Origin: Isoptericola croceus | GTDB lineage: Bacteria > Actinomycetota > Actinomycetes > Actinomycetales > Cellulomonadaceae | Length of the DNA: 64,000 nucleotides | Direction: 5' to 3' | Assembly (NCBI RefSeq): GCF_029382255.1 | Contig: NZ_JARLLG010000003.1 | Coordinates: 124,001 to 188,000 of the forward strand | Program-made: the position numbers and the translations under genes | Shown: one piece after another, positions 16,834-25,076 of the stretch | Layout: each line of letters starts with the position of its first letter | Numbering within the stretch: the first letter of the stretch is position 1 | The notes under the pieces: generated by a model | What the model was told of the DNA's origin: nothing | Databases searched by the model: none | The model's input: only the letters and a program-made list of their open reading frames with translations

Positions 16834-17841
16834 ATGACCGAGACGATCGAGACGACCGAGGCCACAGAACCGGCGGTGCCAGCAGCCGGTCCGGCCGAGC
16901 ACGAGACGCAGCAGGCGCCGGTCACCGCGCGCGACCGGGTGTACGCCGCCGCGGACGCTCTCGTGGCGGAGGACGCCGCGGTCACCGTGACGACCGTGCG
17001 CGAGCGCGCTGGCTGCTCCAACGCCGTCGCGACGACCTACCTGCGCCGCTGGCGCGCCGACCGGGCCGCGGCCGAGGCCGAGGCAGCACAGCTGCCCGCG
17101 CTCCCCCGCGGCGTCGGGCTGCTCGTCGAGCGAGGGGTCACGGCGCTGTGGGCCGAGGCGGTCCGGTCGGCCCGCACCGAGCACACCGCCGAGCTGGCCA
17201 CCGCTCGCGAGCAGCTGGCCACCGCTCGCGACGACGCCGGCCGCCTGGCCGCTCTGCTGGACGGCGCCGAGGCCGAGCAGGCAGCCGTCCGGACCGACCT
17301 GGCGGCCACCCGCGCCGAGGCCGAGAACCTCGCTGCGCGGCTGGACGCGGCGACCACCGCGCGCGACGAGGCCCGGGCCGAGGCAGCCCAGGCCGTCGGG
17401 CGGGCCGCGGCGCTGGACGCGCAGCGGGACCAGGCCCGCACGGAGATCGCCGACCTGCGTGCCCGCCTCGCCGAGGCGGAGCGGGACCGCGCCGCACAGG
17501 CCGAGGCCCGCGCTCAGGCGCAGGGTGCGGCCGAGGGCACCCGCGAGGCGTTGGCCGAGGCCCGGGCCACGCTGGAGCGTGCCCGCGCCGCGAGCCTGCG
17601 TGCTCAGGAGGACCGGGTCCAGGCCGACGCCGAGCGCGCTGCCGCGCAGGCCGCGGTCGCGCGGCTCGAGGGCGAGACCGCTGCGCTGCGTGGAGAGCTG
17701 CAGGCCGCGCGGGAGCAGGCCACGCGGGCGGAGCGTGAGCGGGCCACCGAGGCGGCGGCCCGCGCCCAGGCCGAGGGCGAGGCGGCGGGGCTGCGCCAGG
17801 TGCTCGACGCCCGGCCCACCGACGCTCAGGATCGGGACTGA
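16834..17841 (+). CDS. KfrA-like DNA-binding coiled-coil protein
   Basis: The 335-residue protein starts at the ATG at 16834; a TTG 42 bases upstream would lie inside the inverted repeats and is disfavoured. Residues about 28-80 hold a helix-turn-helix domain with the KfrA_N pattern: RDRVYAAADALVAEDAAVTVTTVRERAGCSNAVATTYLRRWR. The remainder is one long Ala/Glu/Arg-rich coiled coil. It contains a 21-bp tandem duplication (17193-17231, giving ELATAREQLATAR). KfrA proteins are plasmid-encoded transcriptional autorepressors linked to plasmid maintenance, so a chromosomal copy after an integrase suggests transfer. The stop overlaps the next gene's ATG. Confidence 0.8.
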   Translation: MTETIETTEATEPAVPAAGPAEHETQQAPVTARDRVYAAADALVAEDAAVTVTTVRERAGCSNAVATTYLRRWRADRAAAEAEAAQLPALPRGVGLLVERGVTALWAEAVRSARTEHTAELATAREQLATARDDAGRLAALLDGAEAEQAAVRTDLAATRAEAENLAARLDAATTARDEARAEAAQAVGRAAALDAQRDQARTEIADLRARLAEAERDRAAQAEARAQAQGAAEGTREALAEARATLERARAASLRAQEDRVQADAERAAAQAAVARLEGETAALRGELQAAREQATRAERERATEAAARAQAEGEAAGLRQVLDARPTDAQDRD

Positions 17842-18692
17842 TGGGCGCCCCGTACGCCGGCGGCCCGCAGCTCGACCGCCGGTTCGCCTGGCGCGGTCGC
17901 GAGATCGCCTGGACGGCGCTCGGGTCGGGCCCGCCGGTCGTGCTGTGCCACGGCACGCCGTGGTCCTCGTGGCTCTGGGCGCCGTACGCGCGCGCCCTGG
18001 CTGCCGAGTTCACCGTGCACCTGTGGGACATGCCCGGGTACGGCGCCTCGTCCAAGGCGCCCGAGCACGACGTCGACCTCGGCACCCAGGGACTGGCGTT
18101 CGCCGCGCTCCTGGACCACTGGGGCCTCGACTCGCCCCACGTCGTCGCCCACGACTACGGCGGCGCGGTGTCCCTGCGCGCCCACCTGCTGCACGGACGG
18201 CCGTACGCGTCGCTGTGCCTGGTCGACGTCGTCGCGCTGCGCCCGTGGGGCTCGCCGTACTTCTCCCTCGTGGCCGAGCACGCCGACACCTTCGGCCGGC
18301 TGCCGGCGCCCGTGCACCTCGGCGCGCTCGAGGCCTACGTCGCCGGCGCCAGCCACCGCGGGCTGCGCCCCGAGGACGTCGCGGCACTCCTCGATCCCTG
18401 GCGCGGCGCCGTCGGACAGGCCGCGTTCTACCGGCAGATCGCCCAGGCCGACGAACACTTCACTGCCGAGCTCGAACCGCTCCTCGGTGAGATCACCGTG
18501 CCCACGCACGTCATCTGGGGCGAGGAGGACGCCTGGATCCCCGCGGACCGGGCCGACCGGCTGGCCGCCGCGCTCGGCGGCAGCAGTGTCACGCTCGTGC
18601 CCGACGCCGGACACCTGATCCAGCTCGACGCGCCCGTCGCGCTGGCCACCGAGCTGCACCGGTGGCTGACGCGCGTCGGGGCAGCGCGCTGA
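17841..18692 (+). CDS. Alpha/beta-hydrolase with Asp nucleophile (haloalkane dehalogenase/epoxide hydrolase type)
   Basis: The 283-residue protein has the nucleophile elbow HDYGG with Asp105 rather than Ser, and the HGTPWSSW oxyanion loop at 37-44 (HGxPxxxxxW). This combination is typical of haloalkane dehalogenases and epoxide hydrolases. The acid is probably in GEEDAWI, and the base is His in DAGHLIQLDAP. A long cap domain lies between. Which halide- or epoxide-binding residues are present cannot be settled by eye; fluoroacetate-dehalogenase-like or plain esterase functions are possible. It is translationally coupled (overlap) to the KfrA-like gene. Confidence 0.83.
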   Translation: MGAPYAGGPQLDRRFAWRGREIAWTALGSGPPVVLCHGTPWSSWLWAPYARALAAEFTVHLWDMPGYGASSKAPEHDVDLGTQGLAFAALLDHWGLDSPHVVAHDYGGAVSLRAHLLHGRPYASLCLVDVVALRPWGSPYFSLVAEHADTFGRLPAPVHLGALEAYVAGASHRGLRPEDVAALLDPWRGAVGQAAFYRQIAQADEHFTAELEPLLGEITVPTHVIWGEEDAWIPADRADRLAAALGGSSVTLVPDAGHLIQLDAPVALATELHRWLTRVGAAR

Positions 18693-18707
18693 CCTGCTGT
18701 TCGAGGC

Positions 18708-19265
18708 TCAGTACCAGCTGGCCCGGGCGTGCTCGAAGATCAGGTTCGTCTCGGTCAGCGCGACGCCGGGGTTCGCCGACAGGTTCTCGATGACGAAGTC
18801 GTTCAGGCCGTCCGAGTCCGGGGCGGCGACGTGGATGAAGAAGTCGTGCGCGCCGCCCAGCAGGTAGACGTTCATCACGCCGGGCAGCTCGGCGAGCTCG
18901 TGCAGGAACGCCTTGAGCCGCGACCGGGCGCTGCCGTGCATCCGCACCGCGACGATCGCCTGCAGTGGGCGGCCCGCCAGCGCCGGGTCGACATCGGCGT
19001 GGAAGCCGCGCAGGACGCCTTCGTCCCGCAGGCGGCGAACCCGGGCCAGGCACGTCGACGGCGCGATCCCGACCCGCTGGGCGAGGGCGTTGTTGGCCAG
19101 GCGGGCGTCCTCGGCCAATGCCGCGAGCAGCCGATGGTCGACGTCGTCGAGACGCAGGGGCGCCACGGGGCGGCGCTCGAGGCCGGACTGCCCACCCACG
19201 CGCGTCCGAAGATCGTTCGATCGCGGCGCCGCACCTGGGCCGCCTGCTGAATCCTCTGGCACCAT
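18708..19265 (-). CDS. Lrp/AsnC-family transcriptional regulator, probably of ald
   Basis: The open frame gives 185 residues; a GTG at 19166 would give 152, nearer the usual 150-165 and starting just before LRLDDVDHRLLAALAEDAR. Neither start has a clear ribosome site. The HTH (NNALAQRVGIAPSTCLARVRRLRDEGVL) is followed by a RAM ligand-binding domain with GAHDFFIHV. It is divergently placed to alanine dehydrogenase, an arrangement in which the Lrp protein (AldR type) controls ald in response to alanine. It is convergent with the hydrolase, 15 bases apart. Confidence 0.9.
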   Translation of the reverse strand: MVPEDSAGGPGAAPRSNDLRTRVGGQSGLERRPVAPLRLDDVDHRLLAALAEDARLANNALAQRVGIAPSTCLARVRRLRDEGVLRGFHADVDPALAGRPLQAIVAVRMHGSARSRLKAFLHELAELPGVMNVYLLGGAHDFFIHVAAPDSDGLNDFVIENLSANPGVALTETNLIFEHARASWY

Positions 19266-19290
19266 CTACCCAATCTACCGAACGATCTTC
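19208..19290. promoter_or_regulatory. 12-bp inverted repeat pair in the lrp-ald control region
   Basis: GAAGATCGTTCG at 19208-19219 and its exact reverse complement CGAACGATCTTC at 19279-19290 are 59 bases apart. The sites bracket the longer lrp start and lie 110-190 bases upstream of ald. Spaced half-sites around a divergent promoter are consistent with Lrp octamer wrapping. If the shorter lrp start is right, both copies are non-coding. Confidence 0.5.
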
Positions 19291-19400
19291 TGGCTTGTGG
19301 CGAGGACCCGAACTTCTGCTCCACACTGGTGGTGAGCGCGGTCACCACCCGGCGCACACCAGCACGCTCGTACCCCGAGCCACACCGAAGGCGGCACACC

Positions 19401-20513
19401 ATGGACATCGCGGTCCCGAAGGAAGTCAAGAACCACGAGTACCGGGTAGCGATCACCCCGGCCGGGGTCCACGAGCTCACCGCCCGCCGCCACACCGTGC
19501 ACGTGCAGTCGGGCGCCGGGCTCGGCGCCGGGGTGACCGACGAGGAGTACGCGTCCGCCGGAGCCGTCATCACCGACGACGCCGACTCCACCTGGGCCGC
19601 CGGGGAGATGGTGCTCAAGGTCAAGGAACCCGTGCCCGAGGAGTACCACCGCCTGCGTGAGGACCAGGTGCTGTTCACCTACCTCCACCTCGCGGCGGAC
19701 AAGGCGCTCACCGAGGAGCTGCTGGCCCGCCGCGTCACCGCCGTCGCCTACGAGACCGTCCAGACGCCCACCGGCTCCCTGCCGCTGCTGGCCCCCATGT
19801 CCGAGGTCGCCGGCCGGCTCGCCACCCAGGTCGGCGCCGCCACCCTGCTCAAGGCCGCCGGCGGCCGCGGCGTCCTGCTCGGCGGCGTCCCGGGCGTCGC
19901 TGCCGGGCACGTCGTCATCATCGGCGCCGGTGTGTCCGGCATGAACGCCGCCCGCATCGCCGTCGGCATGGGTGCCCGGGTCACCCTGCTGGACACCGAC
20001 GCCGACGTCCTGCGCGCCGCGGACCGCGAGCTCGACGGGCGGGTGCAGACGCTCGCCTCGAACCGCCTCACCCTCACCCACGCCGTCTTGGACGCCGACC
20101 TCGTCATCGGCGCCGTCCTGGTCGCGGGCGCCAGGGCACCCGTGCTCGTCCCGGACGACCTCGTCTCCCGCATGCGGCCCGGCTCCGTGCTCGTCGACAT
20201 CGCCATCGACCAGGGCGGTTGCTTCGAGGGCTCCCGCCCCACGACGCACGAGCACCCCACCTACGGCGTGCACGAGTCCGTCTTCTACTGTGTCGCCAAC
20301 ATGCCCGGCGCCGTGCCGCGCACCTCCACGTACGCCCTGACCAACGTCACCCTCTCCTACACCGTCGCGCTCGCCGACCACGGATGGCGCGACGCGCTGC
20401 GTGCCGACCCGACGCTCGCCCACGGCCTCAACACCTACGACGGCGCGGTCACCCAGCCTGGCGTGGCCGATGCCCACGGCCTCGAGACCGTGCCCGTCAG
20501 CGACGTCCTGTGA
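19401..20513 (+). CDS. ald: Alanine dehydrogenase
   Basis: The 370-residue enzyme is of typical length and reversibly deaminates L-alanine to pyruvate and ammonium with NAD. It starts at the ATG at 19401 ([20 protein letters not shown]). Seen: substrate residues Arg15 and Lys75 ([11 protein letters not shown]), catalytic His96 (YLHLA), and the NAD loop IGAGVSG at about 174-180. It is cytosolic. It is probably induced by alanine via the divergent Lrp regulator. Its 3' end overlaps the convergent RNase Z gene by 17 bases. Confidence 0.95.
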   Translation: MDIAVPKEVKNHEYRVAITPAGVHELTARRHTVHVQSGAGLGAGVTDEEYASAGAVITDDADSTWAAGEMVLKVKEPVPEEYHRLREDQVLFTYLHLAADKALTEELLARRVTAVAYETVQTPTGSLPLLAPMSEVAGRLATQVGAATLLKAAGGRGVLLGGVPGVAAGHVVIIGAGVSGMNAARIAVGMGARVTLLDTDADVLRAADRELDGRVQTLASNRLTLTHAVLDADLVIGAVLVAGARAPVLVPDDLVSRMRPGSVLVDIAIDQGGCFEGSRPTTHEHPTYGVHESVFYCVANMPGAVPRTSTYALTNVTLSYTVALADHGWRDALRADPTLAHGLNTYDGAVTQPGVADAHGLETVPVSDVL

Positions 20514-21510
20514 CGACACCGCCGGCACGACGTCGCGGCGGCAGCGGCACCCGGTCCAGGTCGGCTGCCACCGTCACCTCGCCGTCGAACACCTCGCGGG
20601 CCTCCCGCTCGAAGGCGAGCGGCAGCTCGGCCGGTTCGGCGTAGCGCTGGGAGAAGTGCGTCAGCACGAGGTGGCGCACCCCGGCGCTCGCGGCCACCGA
20701 CGCCGCCTGGCGGCACGTCAGGTGCGCGAACCGCTCGGCGAGCGCGACGTCGCGGTGCAGGAACGTCGACTCGATGACCAGCAGGTCCACGCCGTCGGCC
20801 AGGTCGTGGACCGCGTCGCACAGGCGCGTGTCCATGATGAAGGCCACCGACTGCCCGGGGCGCGGCACGCTGACCTCCGCCCGGCGCACGACGCGCCCGT
20901 CCGGCATGTCGAGGACGCCGTCGCGGCGGAGGCGACCGACGTCGGGACCGAGCGTCACGCCGGCCGCTGCGAGGGCCGCCGGGTCGAACGAGACACCGTC
21001 CGGCTCGTCGAGGCGGTAGCCGACCGCGTCGATCCGGTGGTCCAGGGCGCGGGCCGTGAGCACGGAGGCGTCGGCGGGGGTGACCTCGGTTGGGGGTGAT
21101 CCGCGCTCGCCCACCACGCGCGGGACGACGACGGCGCCGTCGGCCGGTGGCAGGGGCTGCAGCGCGAGCCTCCCGCGGTGGTCGTACGCGCTGGCCTCCA
21201 CCAGGTTGCGCACCCAGGGTTCGCCTGATGCCGGGAACGACACCGCGACGGTGTGCTTGACGTTGTCGCCGGAGATGCGCTGTACCACGCCGGCGAGCCC
21301 GAGGGAGTGGTCCCCGTGCAGGTGCGTGATCGCGATGCGGCTCAGGTCGGTGGCGGACACCCCGGCCAGGGTCATCTGGCGCTGGGTGCCCTCACCCGGG
21401 TCGAAGAGGATGGCGTCGTCGTCGAAGAACAGGACGTACCCGTTGTGGTTGCGGGTGCGGGTGGGCACCATGCTCGCGGTGCCCAGGACGACGAGCTCGC
21501 GTCGGGTCAT
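20497..21510 (-). CDS. rnz: Ribonuclease Z
   Basis: The 337-residue metallo-beta-lactamase-fold endonuclease removes 3' trailers from tRNA precursors. The zinc motif THLHGDH gives His63, His65, Asp67 and His68. Further signs are the N-terminal LGTASMVPTRTRNHNGYVLFF, FIMDTRLCDA and the C-terminal LVLTHFSQRY. It is cytosolic. The small hypothetical gene at 21521 precedes it by 10 bases and probably shares its transcript. Confidence 0.92.
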   Translation of the reverse strand: MTRRELVVLGTASMVPTRTRNHNGYVLFFDDDAILFDPGEGTQRQMTLAGVSATDLSRIAITHLHGDHSLGLAGVVQRISGDNVKHTVAVSFPASGEPWVRNLVEASAYDHRGRLALQPLPPADGAVVVPRVVGERGSPPTEVTPADASVLTARALDHRIDAVGYRLDEPDGVSFDPAALAAAGVTLGPDVGRLRRDGVLDMPDGRVVRRAEVSVPRPGQSVAFIMDTRLCDAVHDLADGVDLLVIESTFLHRDVALAERFAHLTCRQAASVAASAGVRHLVLTHFSQRYAEPAELPLAFEREAREVFDGEVTVAADLDRVPLPPRRRAGGVVTGRR

Positions 21511-21520
21511 GCGTGGCCGG

Positions 21521-21823
21521 TCAGGAGGCCAGGGCGTGCCCCACGGCGCGGACCAGGCCGGTGGTGCTCACCGCGCCGCGCCGGTACCGGTCGGCCGCCG
21601 CGGCCAGCGCCTCGGCCACCTGCGGGCGTACCCCGGCGAGCTCGGGGCGCCACACGTCGCGGTCGAAGACGGCGGTGCGTCGTGCCGGGCCGCGGCGCAG
21701 GCGTCCGGACACCGGCGGGACCGTCGCGGTGGCGGTCGCCTTCTGACGTGCCGGCATGGGGCCCCGGTACCGGGCGCCCGGGTTCCAGCGCTGGTCAGGG
21801 TGGGTACGGCCGTCGTCGGTCAT
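21521..21823 (-). CDS. Hypothetical 100-residue protein
   Basis: The ATG at 21823 is chosen because GGGAGG lies 7-12 bases upstream; a longer in-frame start has no such site. The protein is basic, with a disordered N-terminus (PDQRWNPGARYRGPMPARQKA) and a C-terminal helix rich in Ala/Arg. No family was recognised. It precedes rnz by 10 bases on the same strand. Confidence 0.6.
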   Translation of the reverse strand: MTDDGRTHPDQRWNPGARYRGPMPARQKATATATVPPVSGRLRRGPARRTAVFDRDVWRPELAGVRPQVAEALAAAADRYRRGAVSTTGLVRAVGHALAS

Positions 21824-21878
21824 GGCCCCATCCTCCCGCTCGGAGCCTGCGTCGCGCAACCGGTCGGGGCGGTCGGCG

Positions 21879-22901
21879 TCAGGCGTCCGGGAAGCCCTGG
21901 GGGTTGGCCGACTGCCAGCGCCAGGTGTCGGCGCACATGTCGTCGATCGACCTCTCGGCGCGCCAGCCCAGCTCGGTCTGGGCGCGGGTGGGGTCGGCCC
22001 AGAACGCGGGCAGGTCGCCGGCCCGGCGCGGCCCGACCTCGTAGGGCAGCTCGCGCCCGACCGCGCGCTCGAAGGCGCGCAGCATCTGCAGGACCGAGGT
22101 GCCGGTGCCGGTGCCGAGGTTGAACGCCCGCACGGGGGTGGCCATCGAGTCCAGGTGCTCCAGGGCGGCCACGTGCCCGGCGGCGAGATCCTCCACGTGC
22201 AGGTAGTCGCGCTCGCAGGTGCCGTCGACGGTCGGGTAGTCGTCGCCGAACACCGTCAGCTTCTCGCGCCGGCCGACGGCGACCTGGGCAATGAACGGCA
22301 TGAGGTTGTTCGGGATGCCCTGGGGGTCCTCGCCGATCTGGCCCGACGGGTGCGCGCCGACCGGGTTGAAGTAGCGCAGCAGGGCGATGCGCAGACCGTC
22401 GGTCGCGGCGGCGACGTCGGACATGATGCGTTCGATCATGACCTTCGTCTGCCCGTAGGGCGAGGAGGACGACAGGTGCTCGTAGTCCTCGTGGTACGGC
22501 ACAGGAGCCTGCTCGCCGTAGACCGTGGCCGAGGAGGAGAACACGAGCCGGTGCACGTCGTGGCGCCGCATCGCCTCGAGCAGCGACAGTGTGGAGTCGA
22601 TGTTGTTGCGGTAGTACTCCAGCGGCTTGGCGACCGACTCCCCCACCGCCTTCAGGCCGGCGAAGTGGATCACGGCGTCGATGCGTTCGTGGGCGAACAG
22701 CAGGTCGGTCTTGTCGGCGTCGGTCAGGTCGATCGCGTGGACCGGCACGTGCGTCCCGGACAGCGACTCGAGCCGGCCGATCACGCTGGGCTTGGCGTTG
22801 GAGAAGTCGTCGACCACGACGACGTCGTGCCCGGAGGCGACCAAGGAGAGGACGGTGTGGGAGCCGATGTACCCGGCGCCGCCGGAGACGAGAACGCGCA
22901 T
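21879..22901 (-). CDS. galE: UDP-glucose 4-epimerase
   Basis: The 340-residue extended SDR protein interconverts UDP-glucose and UDP-galactose. Seen: NAD motif GGAGYIG at 7-13, catalytic Ser124 (FSSSATVYG), Tyr149 and Lys153 (SPYGQTKVMIE), and the substrate segment RYFNPVGAHPSG. It is cytosolic and serves the Leloir pathway and envelope sugar precursors. A 10-bp inverted repeat lies 12 bases upstream of its start. Confidence 0.95.
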   Translation of the reverse strand: MRVLVSGGAGYIGSHTVLSLVASGHDVVVVDDFSNAKPSVIGRLESLSGTHVPVHAIDLTDADKTDLLFAHERIDAVIHFAGLKAVGESVAKPLEYYRNNIDSTLSLLEAMRRHDVHRLVFSSSATVYGEQAPVPYHEDYEHLSSSSPYGQTKVMIERIMSDVAAATDGLRIALLRYFNPVGAHPSGQIGEDPQGIPNNLMPFIAQVAVGRREKLTVFGDDYPTVDGTCERDYLHVEDLAAGHVAALEHLDSMATPVRAFNLGTGTGTSVLQMLRAFERAVGRELPYEVGPRRAGDLPAFWADPTRAQTELGWRAERSIDDMCADTWRWQSANPQGFPDA

Positions 22902-22912
22902 GAGCCCGAGCG

Positions 22913-22940
22913 TACCCGGGCCGCGGTATCGGCCCGGGTA
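22913..22940. promoter_or_regulatory. 10-bp perfect inverted repeat between the flavin reductase gene and galE
   Basis: TACCCGGGCC and GGCCCGGGTA are exact reverse complements separated by 8 bases, in the 69-base gap. It lacks a T-run on either strand, so it may be an attenuating hairpin or a protein-binding site in the galE leader rather than a standard terminator. Confidence 0.45.
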
Positions 22941-22970
22941 GAGATCACCACGCGGACGGCTGCCTCCGGC

Positions 22971-23612
22971 TCAGCGGCCGAGCAGGTCGGAGAAGCTCGG
23001 GGCGTCGGCGAACGGGTCCGGCTGCTCCCCGCGCGGCTCCCGGCGGCCCATCGCGGTGGCCAGCTCGCGGCCGGCGCGGGCGATGCGCTGCGCCAGCGCG
23101 CCGGTGCTGCCGTCACCGCGCGCGCCGTCGGCCGGGCCGCCCGCCCAGTCGGCGGTCGCGGCGAACACGGACGTGGGCACCACGTCGGCGTGCAGGTAGG
23201 CCAGCAGCGGGCGCAGCGCGTACTCGAGCGCCAGGGTGTGACGCTCGGTGCCGCCGGTCGCGCCGAGCAGCACAGGGACGCCCGTCAGCGCGGCCGGGTC
23301 GAGGATGTCGGCGAACGACTTGAACAGTCCCGAGTAGCTGGCGGTGAACACCGGAGTCACCGCGACCAGACCGTCGGCCTGCTCGACGTGCTGCACCGCC
23401 TCGGCCAGGTCGCCCGAGGCGAAGCCTGTGAGCATCGCGTCGACGATCGCGTGCGCGTGGTCGCGCAGCTCGACGACCTCGACGCGGACCGGCAGGCCGG
23501 CCAGCTGGAGCTCGTCGGTGGTCGCGGTGGCGAGCCGGTCGGCCAGCAGCCGGGTCGAGGACGGCTGGGACAGGCCTGCCGTCACCACGGTGAGCAGACG
23601 GTCGGTGCTCAT
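22971..23612 (-). CDS. NADPH-dependent FMN reductase, CE1759 family
   Basis: The 213-residue flavodoxin-like reductase has the N-terminal FMN phosphate loop AGLSQPSSTRLLADRL and the TPVFTASYSGLFKSFADILD segment of NADPH-dependent FMN reductases. The C-terminal 40 residues are polar and probably disordered. Its ATG overlaps the stop of the upstream monooxygenase by 4 bases (ATGA). The pair is the CE1758/CE1759 arrangement, in which the reductase supplies reduced FMN to the oxygenase. Confidence 0.88.
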   Translation of the reverse strand: MSTDRLLTVVTAGLSQPSSTRLLADRLATATTDELQLAGLPVRVEVVELRDHAHAIVDAMLTGFASGDLAEAVQHVEQADGLVAVTPVFTASYSGLFKSFADILDPAALTGVPVLLGATGGTERHTLALEYALRPLLAYLHADVVPTSVFAATADWAGGPADGARGDGSTGALAQRIARAGRELATAMGRREPRGEQPDPFADAPSFSDLLGR

Positions 23613-24769
23613 GCGCGTGCTCCTTCGGCGAGAGTTCCGGTCACGTCGTCGACGCCGTCGCCCACGTGGGTCGCGGCGGTCCGGCCGGCGGCCCGTGCGG
23701 CGGTGACGCGCTCGGCGTGCGTGGGCGGGTTCAGCGGGACGTCGGCGGCGGGGCGCTTGGCCTCGACGATCTTGCGCAGCTCGGGCACGACCTCGCCGGC
23801 CAGCAGGTCGATCTGCTCCAGGACGGTCTTCAGCGGCAGCCCCGCGTGGTCGATGAGGAACATCTGGCGCTGGTAGTAGCCGACGTCGTCGACGAACGAC
23901 GCGTACCGGTCGATGACCTGCTGCGGCGAGCCGACGGTCAGCGGCGTCTGCGCGGAGAAGTCCTCGAGCGACGGGCCGTGGCCGTAGACGGGCGCCACGT
24001 CGAAGTAGGGACGGAACTGCCGGACGGCCTCCTGGCTGTTGCGGTGCAGGAAGACCTGCCCGCCGAGGCCGACGATCGCCTGGTCGGCGCGCCCGTGGCC
24101 GTGGTGCTCGTAGCGCTGGCGGTAGAACCGGACCATCTGGCGGGTGTGGTGCATCGGCCAGAAGATGTTGTTGTGCAGGAACCCGTCGCCGTAGTACGCG
24201 GCCTGCTCGGCGATCTCGGGCGAGCGGATCGAGCCGTGCCAGACGAACGGAGGGATGCCGTCGAGCGGGCGCGGCGTGGCGGTGAAGCCCTGCAGCGGCG
24301 TGCGGAACGTGCCCTCCCAGTCCACGACGTCCTCGGTCCACAGCCGGCGCAGCAGGGCGTAGTTCTCGACCGCCAGCGGGATGCCGTTGCGGATGTCCTG
24401 GCCGAACCAGGGGTAGACCGGGCCGGTGTTGCCGCGCCCCATCATCAGGTCCATGCGTCCCTCGGAGATCACCTGGAGCATCGCGTACTCCTCGGCCAGG
24501 CGCACCGGGTCGTTGGTGGTGATGAGCGTCGTCGCGGTGGACAGCGTGATGTTCTTGGTCACCCCGGCCAGATAGCCGAGCATCGTCGTCGGGCTGGACG
24601 CGACGAACGGCGGGTTGTGGTGCTCACCCGTGGCGAAGACGTCCAGGCCGGCGGCGTCGGCGTGCTGGGCGATGGTCAGCATGGACCGCACACGCTCGGT
24701 GTCGTCGGGCGTCCGGCCGGTCGTCGGGTCGGGCGTGACGTCGGAGACGGAGAAGATGCCGAACTGCAC
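23609..24769 (-). CDS. FMN-dependent luciferase-like monooxygenase, CE1758 family
   Basis: The 386-residue luciferase-like oxygenase is assigned the GTG at 24769, giving (M)QFGIFSVSDVTPDP. GGGAG precedes it by 5-6 bases and the family begins this way; an ATG 36 bases upstream would add an unrelated tail. Seen: DVFATGEHHNPPF, MLGYLAGVTKNITLST, GRMDLMMGRGNTGPVYPWFGQD. It should use FMNH2 from the downstream reductase; the physiological substrate is unknown. A CATGC-N4-GCATG palindrome lies just upstream. Confidence 0.88.
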   Translation of the reverse strand: MQFGIFSVSDVTPDPTTGRTPDDTERVRSMLTIAQHADAAGLDVFATGEHHNPPFVASSPTTMLGYLAGVTKNITLSTATTLITTNDPVRLAEEYAMLQVISEGRMDLMMGRGNTGPVYPWFGQDIRNGIPLAVENYALLRRLWTEDVVDWEGTFRTPLQGFTATPRPLDGIPPFVWHGSIRSPEIAEQAAYYGDGFLHNNIFWPMHHTRQMVRFYRQRYEHHGHGRADQAIVGLGGQVFLHRNSQEAVRQFRPYFDVAPVYGHGPSLEDFSAQTPLTVGSPQQVIDRYASFVDDVGYYQRQMFLIDHAGLPLKTVLEQIDLLAGEVVPELRKIVEAKRPAADVPLNPPTHAERVTAARAAGRTAATHVGDGVDDVTGTLAEGARA

Positions 24770-24792
24770 GATGACTCCCAGGATCGCAGGTT

Positions 24793-24806
24793 CATGCGTT
24801 TGCATG
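24793..24806 (-). promoter_or_regulatory. CATGC-N4-GCATG palindrome before the flavin monooxygenase operon
   Basis: catgcgtttgcatg has perfect 5-bp arms 24 bases upstream of the chosen GTG. The position suits an operator over the transcription start. No regulator gene is adjacent and the binding protein is unknown. Confidence 0.4.
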
Positions 24807-25009
24807 TATCGAGGGGCTCAACCTGCCCCTGTCCACGATTGTTCCCGACGAGGCCGCGCTCGCGACGCCCGAGGGCGTGACGTCACCCACAACCGTCACC
24901 CTGGAGCCGTTCTCGACTTGCGTGCCGGGCCCGCGCTGGCCAGCCTTGACCTGCACCGGGCATCGACCGGTACGAGCCGGTACGCTTCACCGGTTCTTCA
25001 CGCACGCGC
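24807..25009. other. Intergenic region, divergent monooxygenase/rbpA promoters
   Basis: About 200 bases with no supported gene. It contains an interrupted palindrome GGGGC-N7-GCCCC near 24811-24828 on the monooxygenase side, and a direct repeat of ccggtacg near 24967-24983. No housekeeping promoter could be assigned with confidence; the sigma-R-type element at 25010 adjoins it. Confidence 0.4.
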
Positions 25010-25036
25010 GGAACAACCACCGTCAGGCGGGCGTTG
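25010..25036 (+). promoter_or_regulatory. Sigma-R/SigH-type promoter of rbpA
   Basis: GGAAC at 25010-25014 and GTTG at 25033-25036 are separated by exactly 18 bases, matching the GGAAY-N18-GTTG consensus for sigma-R/SigH (disulfide-stress) promoters. The start of transcription would be near 25043, giving a leader of about 34 bases. In Streptomyces rbpA belongs to the sigma-R regulon, which supports the reading. Confidence 0.65.
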
Positions 25037-25076
25037 GAGAACAAGGCCCCTAACCCATCGACCTGTGGAGGACGAC

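Noticed and set aside
17193-17231. 21-bp tandem repeat in the kfrA-like gene
   Set aside because: It is a two-unit in-frame duplication within a low-complexity coiled coil, not a separate repeat element.
24811-24828. GGGGC-N7-GCCCC dyad and TGGACA hexamer as a monooxygenase promoter
   Set aside because: No acceptable -10 at a normal spacing was found, so no promoter is called.
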